Part shown: positions 7,733 to 16,496 of the stretch, piece after piece
Layout of the letters: each line of letters starts with the position of its first letter
How positions within the stretch are numbered: the first letter of the stretch is position 1
Source of the DNA: Gammaproteobacteria bacterium
GTDB lineage: Bacteria; Pseudomonadota; Gammaproteobacteria; Pseudomonadales; Pseudohongiellaceae
DNA: 64,000 nt
Direction: 5' to 3'
Assembly: GCA_030654835.1 (NCBI GenBank)
Contig: JAURWS010000015.1
Coordinates: 1 to 64,000, forward strand
Translations under genes and position numbers: made by a program
Notes under the pieces: generated by a model
Told to the model about the DNA's origin: nothing
Databases searched by the model: none
Seen by the model: the letters and a program-made list of their open reading frames with translations, nothing else

Positions 7733-9187
7733 ATGTTCGAACAAGCTTTCAAGAATATCGACGACATCCTGCACAAGGACGCTGGCTCTTCCAGCGAACT
7801 GGATTACACCGAACAAACCTCCTGGCTGTTGTTCCTGAAATATCTGGACGCGCTGGAGCAAGACAAGGCAATGGAGGCCGCGCTGGAAGGCAAGCCATAC
7901 AGCTTCATTCTGGACAAAGCCTACCAATGGGAAACTTGGGCCGCCCCCAAGACAGAGGACGGCAAGATCGATCACCACAAGGCGTATTCAGGGCCGGACC
8001 TGACCGAGTTCGTCGATCAGAAACTCTTCCCGTATCTGAAAGGGTTCAAGCAGCGCGCCACAGGGCCCAACACCATCGAATACAAAATTGGCGAAATCTT
8101 TGGCGAGATCAAGAACAAGATCCAGAGCGGCTACAACCTGCGCGAAGTGCTGGAGATCATCGACGGCCTGCGCTTTCGCTCGCAGACGGAGAAGCACGAG
8201 CTCTCACATCTGTACGAAGCCAAGATCAAGAACATGGGCAACGCCGGGCGCAACGGCGGCGAGTACTACACGCCGCGCCCCTTGATCCGGGCCATGGTCC
8301 AGGTGACGCAACCCAGGATCGGCCAGACAATCTATGACGGTGCGTGCGGCTCTGCAGGCTTCCTGTGCGAGGCGTTTGACTACCTGACCCAGCAGCCCAA
8401 CCTCACGACCAAAGACCTCAAGACGCTGCAAGAGAAAACCTTCTACGGCAAAGAGAAGAAATCCCTCGCCTATGTCATTGCCATCATGAACATGATTCTT
8501 CATGGCATCGAAGCGCCCAACATCATTCACACCAACACGCTGGCCGAAAACCTGTCGGACGTGCAAGACAAAGATCGCTTCGACATCGTGCTGGCCAACC
8601 CGCCATTCGGGGGAAAAGAGCGCAAGGAAGTGCAGCAGAACTTCCCCATCAAAACCGGCGAGACCGCGTTCCTGTTCCTGCAGCATTTCATCAAGTTGCT
8701 CAAGGCCGGTGGCCAGGGCGCGATCGTCATCAAGAACACGTTCCTTTCCAACACCGACAACGCATCAGTGTCCTTGCGCAAACTGCTGCTGGAGAACTGC
8801 AACCTGCACACCGTGCTCGATTGCCCCGGCGGCACGTTCATCGGGGCGGGCGTGAAGACCGTGGTGCTCTTCTTCGAGAAAGGCACCAGCACGCGCAAGG
8901 TGTGGTACTACCAGCTAGACCCCGGCCGCAACATGGGCAAGACCAATCCACTCAATGACGATGATCTTGCCGAATTCATCGAGCTGCAAAAGAGCAAAGG
9001 AGATTCGCTCAAGAGCTGGAGTGTGGATGTTGCGGACATTGACGCAAGCACCTTCGATCTGTCCGTGAAGAATCCGAATGGGGGCGAGGAAGTCACGCAT
9101 CGCAGTCCGCAGGAGATCATGGATGAGATCGCGGCGCTGGATGCGGAGAGTGCGAAAGTGCTGGCAGGGATAAGGGCATTGCTATGA
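7733..9187 (+). CDS. hsdM: type I restriction-modification DNA methyltransferase subunit HsdM
   Basis: 484 aa, typical length. The N-terminal helical HsdM_N domain (1-150) is followed by the N6-adenine methyltransferase domain: GEYYTPRPL (176-184), SAM-binding DGACGSAGF (202-210) and catalytic NPPF (289-292). It methylates adenines in the target chosen by HsdS and forms the M2S methylase and R2M2S restriction complexes. Its ATGA end overlaps a short downstream frame, and a diverged copy of its last 18 codons recurs at 9307-9361, just before hsdS. Confidence 0.96.
   Translation: MFEQAFKNIDDILHKDAGSSSELDYTEQTSWLLFLKYLDALEQDKAMEAALEGKPYSFILDKAYQWETWAAPKTEDGKIDHHKAYSGPDLTEFVDQKLFPYLKGFKQRATGPNTIEYKIGEIFGEIKNKIQSGYNLREVLEIIDGLRFRSQTEKHELSHLYEAKIKNMGNAGRNGGEYYTPRPLIRAMVQVTQPRIGQTIYDGACGSAGFLCEAFDYLTQQPNLTTKDLKTLQEKTFYGKEKKSLAYVIAIMNMILHGIEAPNIIHTNTLAENLSDVQDKDRFDIVLANPPFGGKERKEVQQNFPIKTGETAFLFLQHFIKLLKAGGQGAIVIKNTFLSNTDNASVSLRKLLLENCNLHTVLDCPGGTFIGAGVKTVVLFFEKGTSTRKVWYYQLDPGRNMGKTNPLNDDDLAEFIELQKSKGDSLKSWSVDVADIDASTFDLSVKNPNGGEEVTHRSPQEIMDEIAALDAESAKVLAGIRALL
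9133..9187 (+). repeat. hsdM 3'-end repeat, copy A
   Basis: This 55-bp stretch, the last 18 codons of hsdM including the terminal ATGA, recurs at 9307-9361 with about 43 of 55 positions identical by eye. Both copies encode a tail of the form ALxxESAxVL...GxxALL and both end in ATGA. Confidence 0.6.
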
Positions 9188-9342
9188 CTACGCACGCAAC
9201 AGACACAACGCTTGCGCTCATGGCCAATAAATGTGCCAAGGACTGGAGTGACAACCAACTACGGCATTGTCTCCGCGCTGCGGAGAGTTTTCCCGGCGGA
9301 CGATGGGGCGCTGAATTCGGAGAGTGCGGAAGTGCTGGGTAA
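9184..9342 (+). CDS. 52-codon frame inserted between hsdM and hsdS, probably a relic
   Basis: ATG at 9184 overlaps the hsdM stop (ATGA). The 52-residue product (MTTHATDTTLALMANKCAKD... ending FGECGSAG) matches no family I know. Its 3' part lies, in another frame, over the second copy of the hsdM tail, so the segment looks like the result of recombination or duplication at the hsdM-hsdS junction rather than a real gene. Translation is still possible because of the stop/start overlap. Confidence 0.25.
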   Translation: MTTHATDTTLALMANKCAKDWSDNQLRHCLRAAESFPGGRWGAEFGECGSAG

Positions 9343-9361
9343 CATTGGGGCGTTGTTATGA
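9307..9361 (+). repeat. hsdM 3'-end repeat, copy B (vestigial hsdM tail)
   Basis: Diverged copy of 9133-9187. In the hsdM-like frame it reads ALNSESAEVLGNIGALL and stops exactly over the hsdS start (ATGA), reproducing the usual coupled hsdM/hsdS junction. It seems to be the tail of a second hsdM allele whose body has been lost. Confidence 0.55.
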
Positions 9362-10575
9362 AAAATGGTTGGCAGAAAAAGAAGCTTGGCGAAGTCTGCA
9401 ACCTCATGACTGGTGGTACGCCGAGTAGGGGAAAACCAGAATATTTTGGCGGCAATATTAGATGGCTAGTCTCTGGTGACATTCATGCAAGAGAAATTTT
9501 TGACTGTGAGGGAAGAATTACCAATGAAGGAATGAATAATTCAAATGCAAAGTTGTTGCCAATAAACTCAGTAATGATTGCTCTTAATGGTCAAGGAAAA
9601 ACCAGGGGGTCTGTCGCATTGTTACGAACAGAAGCGACTTGTAACCAGTCGTTAGTTTGTATCATTCCGAAAGAACCAGCTAAATTGTTACCTGAGTTTT
9701 TGTATGCAAATCTTCATGGCCGTTATCAAGAAATTCGATATTTAACTAGCGACGCTGACAATGATCGTCGTGGTTTAAATATGCCGATCATTCGGGATAT
9801 TGATATTCCGATTGCCCCGATTGAAGAGCAGCAGCGAATCGTCAGCCTCCTCGACGAAGCGTTTGAGGGTATCGCCACCGCCAAGGCCAACGCCGAAAAG
9901 AACCTCCAGAACGCACGCGCTCTCTTCGAAAGCCATCTGCAATCTGTGTTTACTCATCGTGGGCCGGGTTGGGTAGATCGGCCTCTTGACGCAGTTTCGT
10001 CAATTCTTAATGGCCATGCCTTTAAGAGTACTGATTTCGACACTAAGGTGGGTACAAAGTGCATTAAGATTACGAATGTTGGCGTAAGAGAATTCGTCTG
10101 TAATTCCGATGGTTTTCTACCTGTTGGATTTGCTGAAGAGTATAAAAAAGTATCGGTCAAGGCGGGTAGCATTGTGATAGCACTGACCCGAACAATTATC
10201 TCTGGAGGGCTAAAGGTTTCTATTGTGCCTGAAGAATACAACGGCGCACTCCTAAACCAACGCGTTGCTGCATTAGTTGCAAACGAAACCATATTGAGTA
10301 GTGGATTTCTATTTTCTTATCTCTCGACTCAGTTAGTCGTTGAATATGTTAGAGAGAAAGTAAATACATTGATGCAACCGAACCTTTCAATCGCAGACCT
10401 TCGAGCTATGCCGATTCCTTTACCTCCTCCCGCAGAGCAGGAGGCATTTAACTCGAAAATTGAATTTCTTAGTGAAGAGACCCAGCGCATCACCCAAATA
10501 TATCAAAAGAAAATCGCCGCACTCGACGAACTGAAAAAAGCACTCCTGCACAAGGCGTTTAGTGGAGAGTTGTGA
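9358..10575 (+). CDS. hsdS: type I restriction-modification specificity subunit HsdS
   Basis: 405 aa. Two target-recognition domains (about 1-150 and 200-355) are each followed by a helical spacer: IAPIEEQQRIVSLLDEAFEGIATAKANAEKNLQNARALFES in outline (151-192) and PLPPPAEQEAFNSKIEFLSEE onward. The last residues LKKALLHKAFSGEL are the classic HsdS end. The subunit determines the bipartite DNA target for methylation and cleavage. Base composition in the recognition domains is more AT-rich than in hsdM and hsdR, as is usual for exchanged specificity modules. Confidence 0.95.
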   Translation: MKNGWQKKKLGEVCNLMTGGTPSRGKPEYFGGNIRWLVSGDIHAREIFDCEGRITNEGMNNSNAKLLPINSVMIALNGQGKTRGSVALLRTEATCNQSLVCIIPKEPAKLLPEFLYANLHGRYQEIRYLTSDADNDRRGLNMPIIRDIDIPIAPIEEQQRIVSLLDEAFEGIATAKANAEKNLQNARALFESHLQSVFTHRGPGWVDRPLDAVSSILNGHAFKSTDFDTKVGTKCIKITNVGVREFVCNSDGFLPVGFAEEYKKVSVKAGSIVIALTRTIISGGLKVSIVPEEYNGALLNQRVAALVANETILSSGFLFSYLSTQLVVEYVREKVNTLMQPNLSIADLRAMPIPLPPPAEQEAFNSKIEFLSEETQRITQIYQKKIAALDELKKALLHKAFSGEL

Positions 10576-10585
10576 GTATGAACAG

Positions 10586-12007
10586 ATGACCATCACACTT
10601 GAAACATTACAGCACTGGCTTACCGCACCGGCCGAAAGCGAGCACCTTGAATTCAAGGAGGCCAAGTCCGGCTATCAAAACGAAAAGTTACTGCGCTATT
10701 GCGCCGCATTGGCGAATGAAGGTGGTGGTTATCTGGTGTTGGGAGTGGGTGACAAGCTGCCGCGCCGCGTGGTCGGATCGCAAGCCTTTGTTGCAGCAAC
10801 CGAACTCAACCATATAAAAAAGGTGATTACTGACAAATTCCGCTTTCGAGTTGAAGTCATGGAACTGCAACATCCTGATGGGCGCGTACTCGTGTTCGCT
10901 ATTCCTTCAAGACCGATTGGCCATCCGATCGACATTGACGGCGCCTATCCGATGCGCTCAGGTGAAAGTCTGGTGAATATGACGCCTGACATGTTGAAGA
11001 GAATTTTTGCCGAAGGCCAGCCGGACTGGTTTGCACAAGCAGCCAAGAGCGATGCCGGTGCCGATGAAGTGATTGCCCTGCTTGATACGCAAACTTACTT
11101 TGATCTGGCCAAGTTACCGTTTCCCACTAGCCGTGATGGCGTATTGGAGCGCTTGTCGAATGAAAATCTGATTGCACGAACTTCGCGGGGCTGGTCGATC
11201 TCGAATCTGGCTGCCATTTTACTTGCCAAAAAGCTGGATGCTTTTTCACCAGAGTTGGCGCGAAAGGCCCCCCGCGTGGTGATCTATGAAGGCAAAGACA
11301 AGACTAATACCCGTGAAGACAAACCGGGCAATCGAGGTTATGCAGTTGGTTTTGAAAGCCTCGTCGATTTTGTGCATTCCGCCGCACCGCAAAATCGCAG
11401 CATCGAGGAGGTTGTGCGCGAAGAAGTAAAAATGTTTCCCAAGCAGGCATTGCGAGAACTGATTGCCAATGCGCTCGTGCATCAGGATTTTCTGGAAACG
11501 GGCGCATCCGTGATGATTGAGATGTACGCCGATCGTGTTGAAATCTCCAACCCTGGCAAACCGCCCATCAGCGTTGAGCGATTTATTGATGAGTATCGTT
11601 CACGCAATGAGCGGCTGGCAGATCTGATGCGCAGGCTCGGTATTTGTGAAGAAAAAGGCAGCGGCGTGGATAAGGTTATCAAGGCTGCCGAGGTTTTTCA
11701 GTTGCCTGCGCCGGATTTCCGGGTAGGAGCTATGCGCACTACGGCCATTCTGTTTGCTCATCAGGACTTTTCGTGCATGAGCAAGGCAGACAGGGTGCGG
11801 GCCTGCTACCAGCATTGTTGCCTGATGTATGTGAGCAACCAGCGCATGTCCAATCAGTCATTGCGGGCGCGGTTTGGAGTGCCTGAGTCCAAGGTAGCTA
11901 CGGTTTCTGTGGTGATTGCGGCCGCCAGGGAGGCCAATCTGATCAAGGCAGACGAATCTGAAACTACTTCGACACGCTATGCTCGCTACCTGCCTTTCTG
12001 GGCTTGA
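10586..12007 (+). CDS. AlbA_2 (Schlafen-like) ATP-binding protein in the RM locus
   Basis: 473 aa from ATG 10586 (MTITLETLQHW); an upstream GTG at 10562 lies inside hsdS and is less likely. The N-terminal AlbA_2/Schlafen domain shows EHLEFKEAKSGY and ANEGGGYLVLGVGD. The middle domain looks like HATPase_c_4 (ALRELIANALVHQDF, then VEISNPGKPP). The C-terminus (about 390-473) looks like a helix-turn-helix segment. Genes of this type are often found as extra genes inside type I RM and other defence loci. The role may be regulatory or a separate nucleic-acid-acting effector; neither is shown here. It sits between hsdS and hsdR on the same strand. Confidence 0.8.
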   Translation: MTITLETLQHWLTAPAESEHLEFKEAKSGYQNEKLLRYCAALANEGGGYLVLGVGDKLPRRVVGSQAFVAATELNHIKKVITDKFRFRVEVMELQHPDGRVLVFAIPSRPIGHPIDIDGAYPMRSGESLVNMTPDMLKRIFAEGQPDWFAQAAKSDAGADEVIALLDTQTYFDLAKLPFPTSRDGVLERLSNENLIARTSRGWSISNLAAILLAKKLDAFSPELARKAPRVVIYEGKDKTNTREDKPGNRGYAVGFESLVDFVHSAAPQNRSIEEVVREEVKMFPKQALRELIANALVHQDFLETGASVMIEMYADRVEISNPGKPPISVERFIDEYRSRNERLADLMRRLGICEEKGSGVDKVIKAAEVFQLPAPDFRVGAMRTTAILFAHQDFSCMSKADRVRACYQHCCLMYVSNQRMSNQSLRARFGVPESKVATVSVVIAAAREANLIKADESETTSTRYARYLPFWA

Positions 12008-12097
12008 TAGTGTTTTAGTGCAAACCGTTTGGATAATGCGACTCTCAGTTTTGTGGAAGCAAAATCAACAACTTAAGTGTTTTAACGCAAACCCGGA

Positions 12098-14449
12098 GTG
12101 CCAGTGAACGAAGCCGAAACCCGCGCTGAACACATAGACCCCGCCCTCAAGGCTGCGGGTTGGGGCGTCGTGGACGGCAGCAAGATTCGGCGCGAGAAGT
12201 CGGCCTATGAAATCACGCCCGGTCGCATTCAGGGCGGCGGCAAACGCAGCAAGGCCGAGATTGCCGACTATGTGTTGGAGTATCGCAACCTGAAGCTGGC
12301 AGTCATTGAAGCGAAGGCGTGGGACAAGCATTACACCGAGGGCGCAGCCCAAGCTAAACGCTACGCGCAGAAACTCAATGTGCGCTTCACCTATGCCACC
12401 AACGGCCAGCGCATTTACGGTATCGACATGGTCACGGGCCACGAGGGCGATGTTTCCGCGTATCCCACGCCGGATGAATTGTGGACCCTGACATTTGCCG
12501 AGCAGAACGAGTGGCGCGACCGCTTCGCCGCCATTCCGTTTGAAGACAAAGGCGGCACCTGGGGCGCTCGCTACTATCAGGACAACGCCATCAACGCGGT
12601 GCTGGAAGCCATCGCCGACAAGCGGGATCGCATTCTGCTCACGCTGGCCACCGGCACTGGCAAAACCTTCATCGCGTTTCAATTGGCGTGGAAGTTGTTT
12701 CACAGCCGCTGGAATCTGAGCGATTGGAGAAGCGGTGAAACACCGAGCCGGCACCCGCGCATACTGTTTTTGGCCGACCGCAACACGCTGGCAAATCAGG
12801 CCTACAACTCCTTCTCGGCGTTTCCTGAAGACGCGCTGATCCGCATCAATCCGGCCGACATTCGGAAGAAGGGCAAGGTGCCCAGAAATGGCAGCATCTT
12901 CTTCACCATCTTTCAGACCTTCATGAGCGGCCCGGGCGACACCGCCTATTTCGGGGAGTACCCCGAGGACTTCTTCGATTTCATCATCATCGACGAATGC
13001 CATCGCGGCGGCGCGAATGACGAAGGCACATGGCGCGCCATTCTGGAGTACTTTTCCCCGGCGGTGCAGCTGGGATTGACCGCCACGCCCAAGCGCAAGG
13101 GCAATGTGGACACCTATGAATACTTCGGCGAGCCCGTGTATGTGTACTCGCTGAAGGAAGGCATCAACGACGGCTTCCTCACCCCGTTCAAGGTCAAGCA
13201 GATTGCCACCACACTCGATGAGTATCTGCATGTGCCCGGCGACGGCGTGGTGGTGAAGGGCGAGGTGGAGCCCGGCAGGTTGTACGTGGAGTCTGACTTC
13301 AACCGCATCATCGAGATTCCTGAGCGCGAGGAATACCGGGTGAGGTTTTTCATGAACATGATCAACCAGAACGAGAAAACCATTGTCTTCTGCGCCACAC
13401 AGCAACACGCGCTGGATGTGCGCAACCTGATCAACAAGGTGAAGAAGTCCAGAGACGTGGACTACTGCGTGCGGGTCACCGCCGATGACGGCGAAGCGGG
13501 CGAACAGTTCCTCCGGGACTTTCAGGACAACGAACGTAGCATTCCCACAATCCTCACCACGTCGCAAAAGCTATCCACCGGCGTGGATGCCCGCAATGTT
13601 CGCAATATCGTGCTGATGCGCCCTGTCACCAACATGATCGAGTTCAAGCAGATCATCGGACGCGGCACGCGCCTGTTTGAAGGCAAGGAATACTTCACCG
13701 TTTACGACTTCGTGAAAGCCCACTACCTGTTCAGTGACCCGGCATGGGACGGCGAGCCGGAAGATCAAACCACCACGACAATTTCGGGCGAAGGCCCCGG
13801 GGTGGGCCAAGTCGGCGAGCCAAACCCGCCGCAGCCACCGAGGCAGCCACGCCCGGAGATCATAACCGTCACCCTTTCAGACGGCAGTGTGCGCAAGATC
13901 AAGAGCATGACAGCCACCATGTTCTGGGGCGCCGACGGCAAGCCAATGTCCGCCGCGCAGTTCCTGGAAAACCTGTTCGGCACCCTGCCGGAGTTCTTCA
14001 AGGATGAAGATGAACTGCGCACCCTCTGGAGCGCACCGAACACGCGCAAGGCACTATTGCTCGGCCTGGAGGAAAAGGGCTTCGGCAAAGAGATCATGTC
14101 CGAGATGCAGGCGATCATCGATGCGGAGAACAGCGACCTTTTCGACGTGCTTGCCTATGTGTCGCTGGCACTCGACCCGATTCCCCGCGCCGACAGAGCG
14201 GCGAAGGCCCGGCAGCAAGTGCACAACAGCTTCAATGCCAAACAGGAAGCCTTCATCGACTTCGTGCTGTCGCAGTATGTGAGCCAGGGCGTGGAGGAAC
14301 TGGATGCCGAGAAGATCACGCCGCTGCTGCGCCTCCGATACAACGACTCGCTGGCTGATGCTGTTGCGGACCTTGGTAGCCCCGAGAAGATCAGGGAAGT
14401 GTTTGTGGGGTTTCAGAGGTACTTGTATCAAGCGGGTGGCAGGGTTTAG
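12098..14449 (+). CDS. hsdR: type I restriction enzyme subunit HsdR (EcoEI-like)
   Basis: 783 aa. The order is an N-terminal nuclease domain with D57 and E71-A-K73 (IADYVLEYRNLKLAVIEAK in outline), then SF2 translocase motifs: ATGTGKT at 184-190, DECH at 299-302, GLTATPKR near 328 and the late motifs around TSQKLSTGVDA and QIIGRGTRL. A C-terminal EcoEI_R_C-type domain (about 600-783) follows. It translocates and cleaves unmodified DNA with HsdM and HsdS. The start is either GTG 12098 or GTG 12104; the latter is better spaced from a CGGAG. There is a ~90-bp gap from the AlbA_2 gene. Confidence 0.95.
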   Translation: MPVNEAETRAEHIDPALKAAGWGVVDGSKIRREKSAYEITPGRIQGGGKRSKAEIADYVLEYRNLKLAVIEAKAWDKHYTEGAAQAKRYAQKLNVRFTYATNGQRIYGIDMVTGHEGDVSAYPTPDELWTLTFAEQNEWRDRFAAIPFEDKGGTWGARYYQDNAINAVLEAIADKRDRILLTLATGTGKTFIAFQLAWKLFHSRWNLSDWRSGETPSRHPRILFLADRNTLANQAYNSFSAFPEDALIRINPADIRKKGKVPRNGSIFFTIFQTFMSGPGDTAYFGEYPEDFFDFIIIDECHRGGANDEGTWRAILEYFSPAVQLGLTATPKRKGNVDTYEYFGEPVYVYSLKEGINDGFLTPFKVKQIATTLDEYLHVPGDGVVVKGEVEPGRLYVESDFNRIIEIPEREEYRVRFFMNMINQNEKTIVFCATQQHALDVRNLINKVKKSRDVDYCVRVTADDGEAGEQFLRDFQDNERSIPTILTTSQKLSTGVDARNVRNIVLMRPVTNMIEFKQIIGRGTRLFEGKEYFTVYDFVKAHYLFSDPAWDGEPEDQTTTTISGEGPGVGQVGEPNPPQPPRQPRPEIITVTLSDGSVRKIKSMTATMFWGADGKPMSAAQFLENLFGTLPEFFKDEDELRTLWSAPNTRKALLLGLEEKGFGKEIMSEMQAIIDAENSDLFDVLAYVSLALDPIPRADRAAKARQQVHNSFNAKQEAFIDFVLSQYVSQGVEELDAEKITPLLRLRYNDSLADAVADLGSPEKIREVFVGFQRYLYQAGGRV

Positions 14450-14540
14450 GGGGCGTGTCCAAAACGGCAACCTCTTATAGATTTCCACCTATGGTTTTTG
14501 CTTTAGCACTTTTGAAATACCAGATAACCAAGGAAGTGAG

Positions 14541-15620
14541 ATGAAGGAAGGTATAAATCGACTGTTGTCCGGAGGTGCTCTTCTTACGGCCAAGCATATT
14601 TCCAAGGAACTCGGAATGGCGCGTAAAGAGGTGAACTCCTTCCTCCATCAAAGTCAGGACACTTATGAGAAAGATGCCGACTTTAGGTGGCGCTTGATTG
14701 ATGCCAAGCACGCGAGGATCGCTCTTCCAACCGGGTGGGTGACGGGTGAAGCGTTTGAGACGATCTTTCAGGAGGCGGGTGATATTCTGGATGGTCCTTG
14801 TCAGCGCATCGATTTCGTCTTCTCTCCCAAATGCAAGACGATGATCGACTGTATTGCGAGATTGCTTGCGGTAATGAACCAACTGGCCCATCGGGGCAAG
14901 CAGGTCACCGCTGATTTCACAGAAGCCGGTGGGACGCTGACATATCTCAATCGTGCAGGTTTTTTCGACCTGCTGGACCAAGGCGTAGCAGTCCTTCCGC
15001 GCCGCCCATCCGTGTCAGCCGCGAAGCGGTATCAAGGCAATAGCGGCAATCTTGTCGAGTTTGATCGAGTCGATCCCAAAGGGAGCAACAACGATCTTAT
15101 CGAGCAATTGACCAACAAATTTGTGCAGCACTCTACGACGGACCATCGGGTGGCGGCCCTGACTGTGTTTGGAGAACTCATTGGCAATGTATTCGAGCAC
15201 AGTGAATCACCACTGGCAGGATTCGCTGGATTGCAAAAGTACGGCGGTCATCGCAATCACATTCAGACAGTCGTCTCCGATAGCGGAATAGGTATCGCTA
15301 GAACACTGCGGCCTGGACTAAAGGCGCATTACCCCGCGCTGTACAAGACGTTCGGGGAGCCGTCGCTGGAATCGGACATCGGTCTGGTTACGGCGGCCAT
15401 GAGCAAGGGAGAGATAAGCCGATATGGCGATGGGCGCGGCCTTGGCTTCAAAAGTAGCCGCGAACAGGCTATAAAGTTCAATGCGGAGATCTCCGTTAGG
15501 CAGCAGGAGTTTTGCTTAAAGTTTAAATATTGCGAGGGCGAGCTGATTAATGTTGAAAGGCGGAGCGATCTCTCAAACTTGATGGGAACCCACATTTGCT
15601 TCGACTTTTATCTTGATTGA
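14541..15620 (+). CDS. GHKL/HATPase-type ATP-binding protein, first of a pair
   Basis: 359 aa. The N-terminal ~40 residues look like a small helix-turn-helix (LTAKHISKELGMARKEVNSFL). A middle domain (about 75-150) follows. The C-terminal half has Bergerat-fold ATPase features: N-box-like ELIGNVFEHSE, G1-type VSDSGIGIA, and a glycine-rich YGDGRGLGF near the end, with no histidine-phosphotransfer motif. AAGGAAG lies just before the ATG. It is followed by a STAS-like/DUF4325-type gene, a pairing seen widely in variable regions and reminiscent of anti-sigma/anti-anti-sigma partners; the function here is not known. Confidence 0.7.
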   Translation: MKEGINRLLSGGALLTAKHISKELGMARKEVNSFLHQSQDTYEKDADFRWRLIDAKHARIALPTGWVTGEAFETIFQEAGDILDGPCQRIDFVFSPKCKTMIDCIARLLAVMNQLAHRGKQVTADFTEAGGTLTYLNRAGFFDLLDQGVAVLPRRPSVSAAKRYQGNSGNLVEFDRVDPKGSNNDLIEQLTNKFVQHSTTDHRVAALTVFGELIGNVFEHSESPLAGFAGLQKYGGHRNHIQTVVSDSGIGIARTLRPGLKAHYPALYKTFGEPSLESDIGLVTAAMSKGEISRYGDGRGLGFKSSREQAIKFNAEISVRQQEFCLKFKYCEGELINVERRSDLSNLMGTHICFDFYLD

Positions 15621-15648
15621 ATCTTCTTAAGGCCATATAGTTAACCAG

Positions 15649-16206
15649 ATGAAGCAGGATCATATGATAATTTCCCTTTCCGCCGTCACTGACGAGAAAG
15701 ACTTTTTATCCGGCAATGTACTGGGCAAGAAAGTCTTTCAAGCTCTACAGCTTCTCACAGACTCGCATCCGGAAGTGGCCATCTTTGGGATTTCGTTGAA
15801 GGGCATTTTGGCCACTGATGCGTCTTTCCCAAGAGAGAGCGTTATTTCTCTGGCTAAGCTGCTATGCGGAGAAAAGGGCTTTTTCCTGAAAGACTTTGTT
15901 TCCGATGACTTGATTGACAACTGGAATTACGCGGCGAAGGCAAAGAACCAGGCGGTCATTGTTCTTAAAGGATCGAAGGACTACGCCGTTATCGGACCGG
16001 AGCTCAGCACAGGAAACAAAGAGCTACTCGACTTCGTCATGAAAGAAAGAGTGGTTACCACATCGAAGGTCGCAAAGAGATTTGACGTTTCGGCTCAGAA
16101 CGCCAGCGCGAAAATGAAAAAGCTGCATTCCATGGGGCTGGTACTCGGCTCAAAGGAAACGGCAGAATCGGGGGGGTTGGAGTTCGTATATCAAGCAATC
16201 CGATAA
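15649..16206 (+). CDS. STAS-like (DUF4325-type) protein with C-terminal winged helix
   Basis: 185 aa from ATG 15649. ATG 15664 (MIISLSAVTDEKDF) has a better upstream AGGA and may be the real start. The N-terminal part, with FLSGNVLGKKVFQAL and the following alternating strands, fits the STAS-like DUF4325 fold. The C-terminus (about 125-180: VTTSKVAKRFDVSAQNASAKMKKL) is a winged-helix domain. It follows the HATPase gene by 28 bp and is closed by a terminator-like hairpin, so the two genes form their own unit, probably a switch in which the HATPase protein controls the DNA-binding partner (inference). Confidence 0.65.
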   Translation: MKQDHMIISLSAVTDEKDFLSGNVLGKKVFQALQLLTDSHPEVAIFGISLKGILATDASFPRESVISLAKLLCGEKGFFLKDFVSDDLIDNWNYAAKAKNQAVIVLKGSKDYAVIGPELSTGNKELLDFVMKERVVTTSKVAKRFDVSAQNASAKMKKLHSMGLVLGSKETAESGGLEFVYQAIR

Positions 16207-16249
16207 AACGGCTTGCGTTAACCAGAATGTGAGGCTACATTAGCGACAT

Positions 16250-16267
16250 GGCGGAAACGCCTTTTTT
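16250..16267 (+). terminator. probable rho-independent terminator after the STAS-like gene
   Basis: GGCG (16250-16253), loop GAAA, CGCC (16258-16261), then six T (16262-16267). The stem is short but all G/C with a GNRA-type tetraloop. It separates the HATPase/STAS pair from the ubiquitin-like operon. Confidence 0.55.
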
Positions 16268-16275
16268 ATCGGAGT

Positions 16276-16293
16276 CTGATTAATCAGGTTAAC
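16276..16293. promoter_or_regulatory. palindrome upstream of the ubiquitin-like operon
   Basis: CTGATTAATCAG (16276-16287) is a perfect 12-bp palindrome 27 bp before the first ATG. It overlaps GGTTAAC (16287-16293), which is the inverse of GTTAACC at 16217-16223. It is a candidate operator for the operon; no regulator is identified. Confidence 0.35.
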
Positions 16294-16314
16294 TTTAACA
16301 GAAACGGAGAGATA

Positions 16315-16488
16315 ATGGCTACCAACCCCCCGAAAGGCGATGGTCATCGTAATGGCTCGGTCCGCAGCAGATCCCAGACGCAAACATCGTCCGGGCACTA
16401 CGTCAAACGCAATGCCGATACCGGGCGCTTCATGGATGTGAAGACATCCGACAAGAGCCCCTTCAAAGGCGTCAGAAAAGAGAAATAG
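16315..16488 (+). CDS. 57-aa basic protein, first gene of the ubiquitin-like operon
   Basis: ATG 16315 to TAG 16486, with an excellent GGAGA four bases before the start. The product (MATNPPKGDGHRNGSVRSRS...) is Lys/Arg-rich. Its second half holds SGHYVKRNADTGRFMDVK and a C-terminal FKGVRKEK, a short conserved-looking pattern that I associate with small proteins encoded beside such operons. It is followed by the ubiquitin-like gene after 8 bp, so it is co-transcribed. The role is unknown; a substrate or adaptor of the conjugation pathway is possible. Confidence 0.7.
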   Translation: MATNPPKGDGHRNGSVRSRSQTQTSSGHYVKRNADTGRFMDVKTSDKSPFKGVRKEK

Positions 16489-16496
16489 GAGGCACC

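Noticed and set aside
12065-13567. 500-codon minus-strand frame inside hsdR
   Set aside because: Antisense shadow of hsdR; the translation is His/Val-rich and shows no domain.
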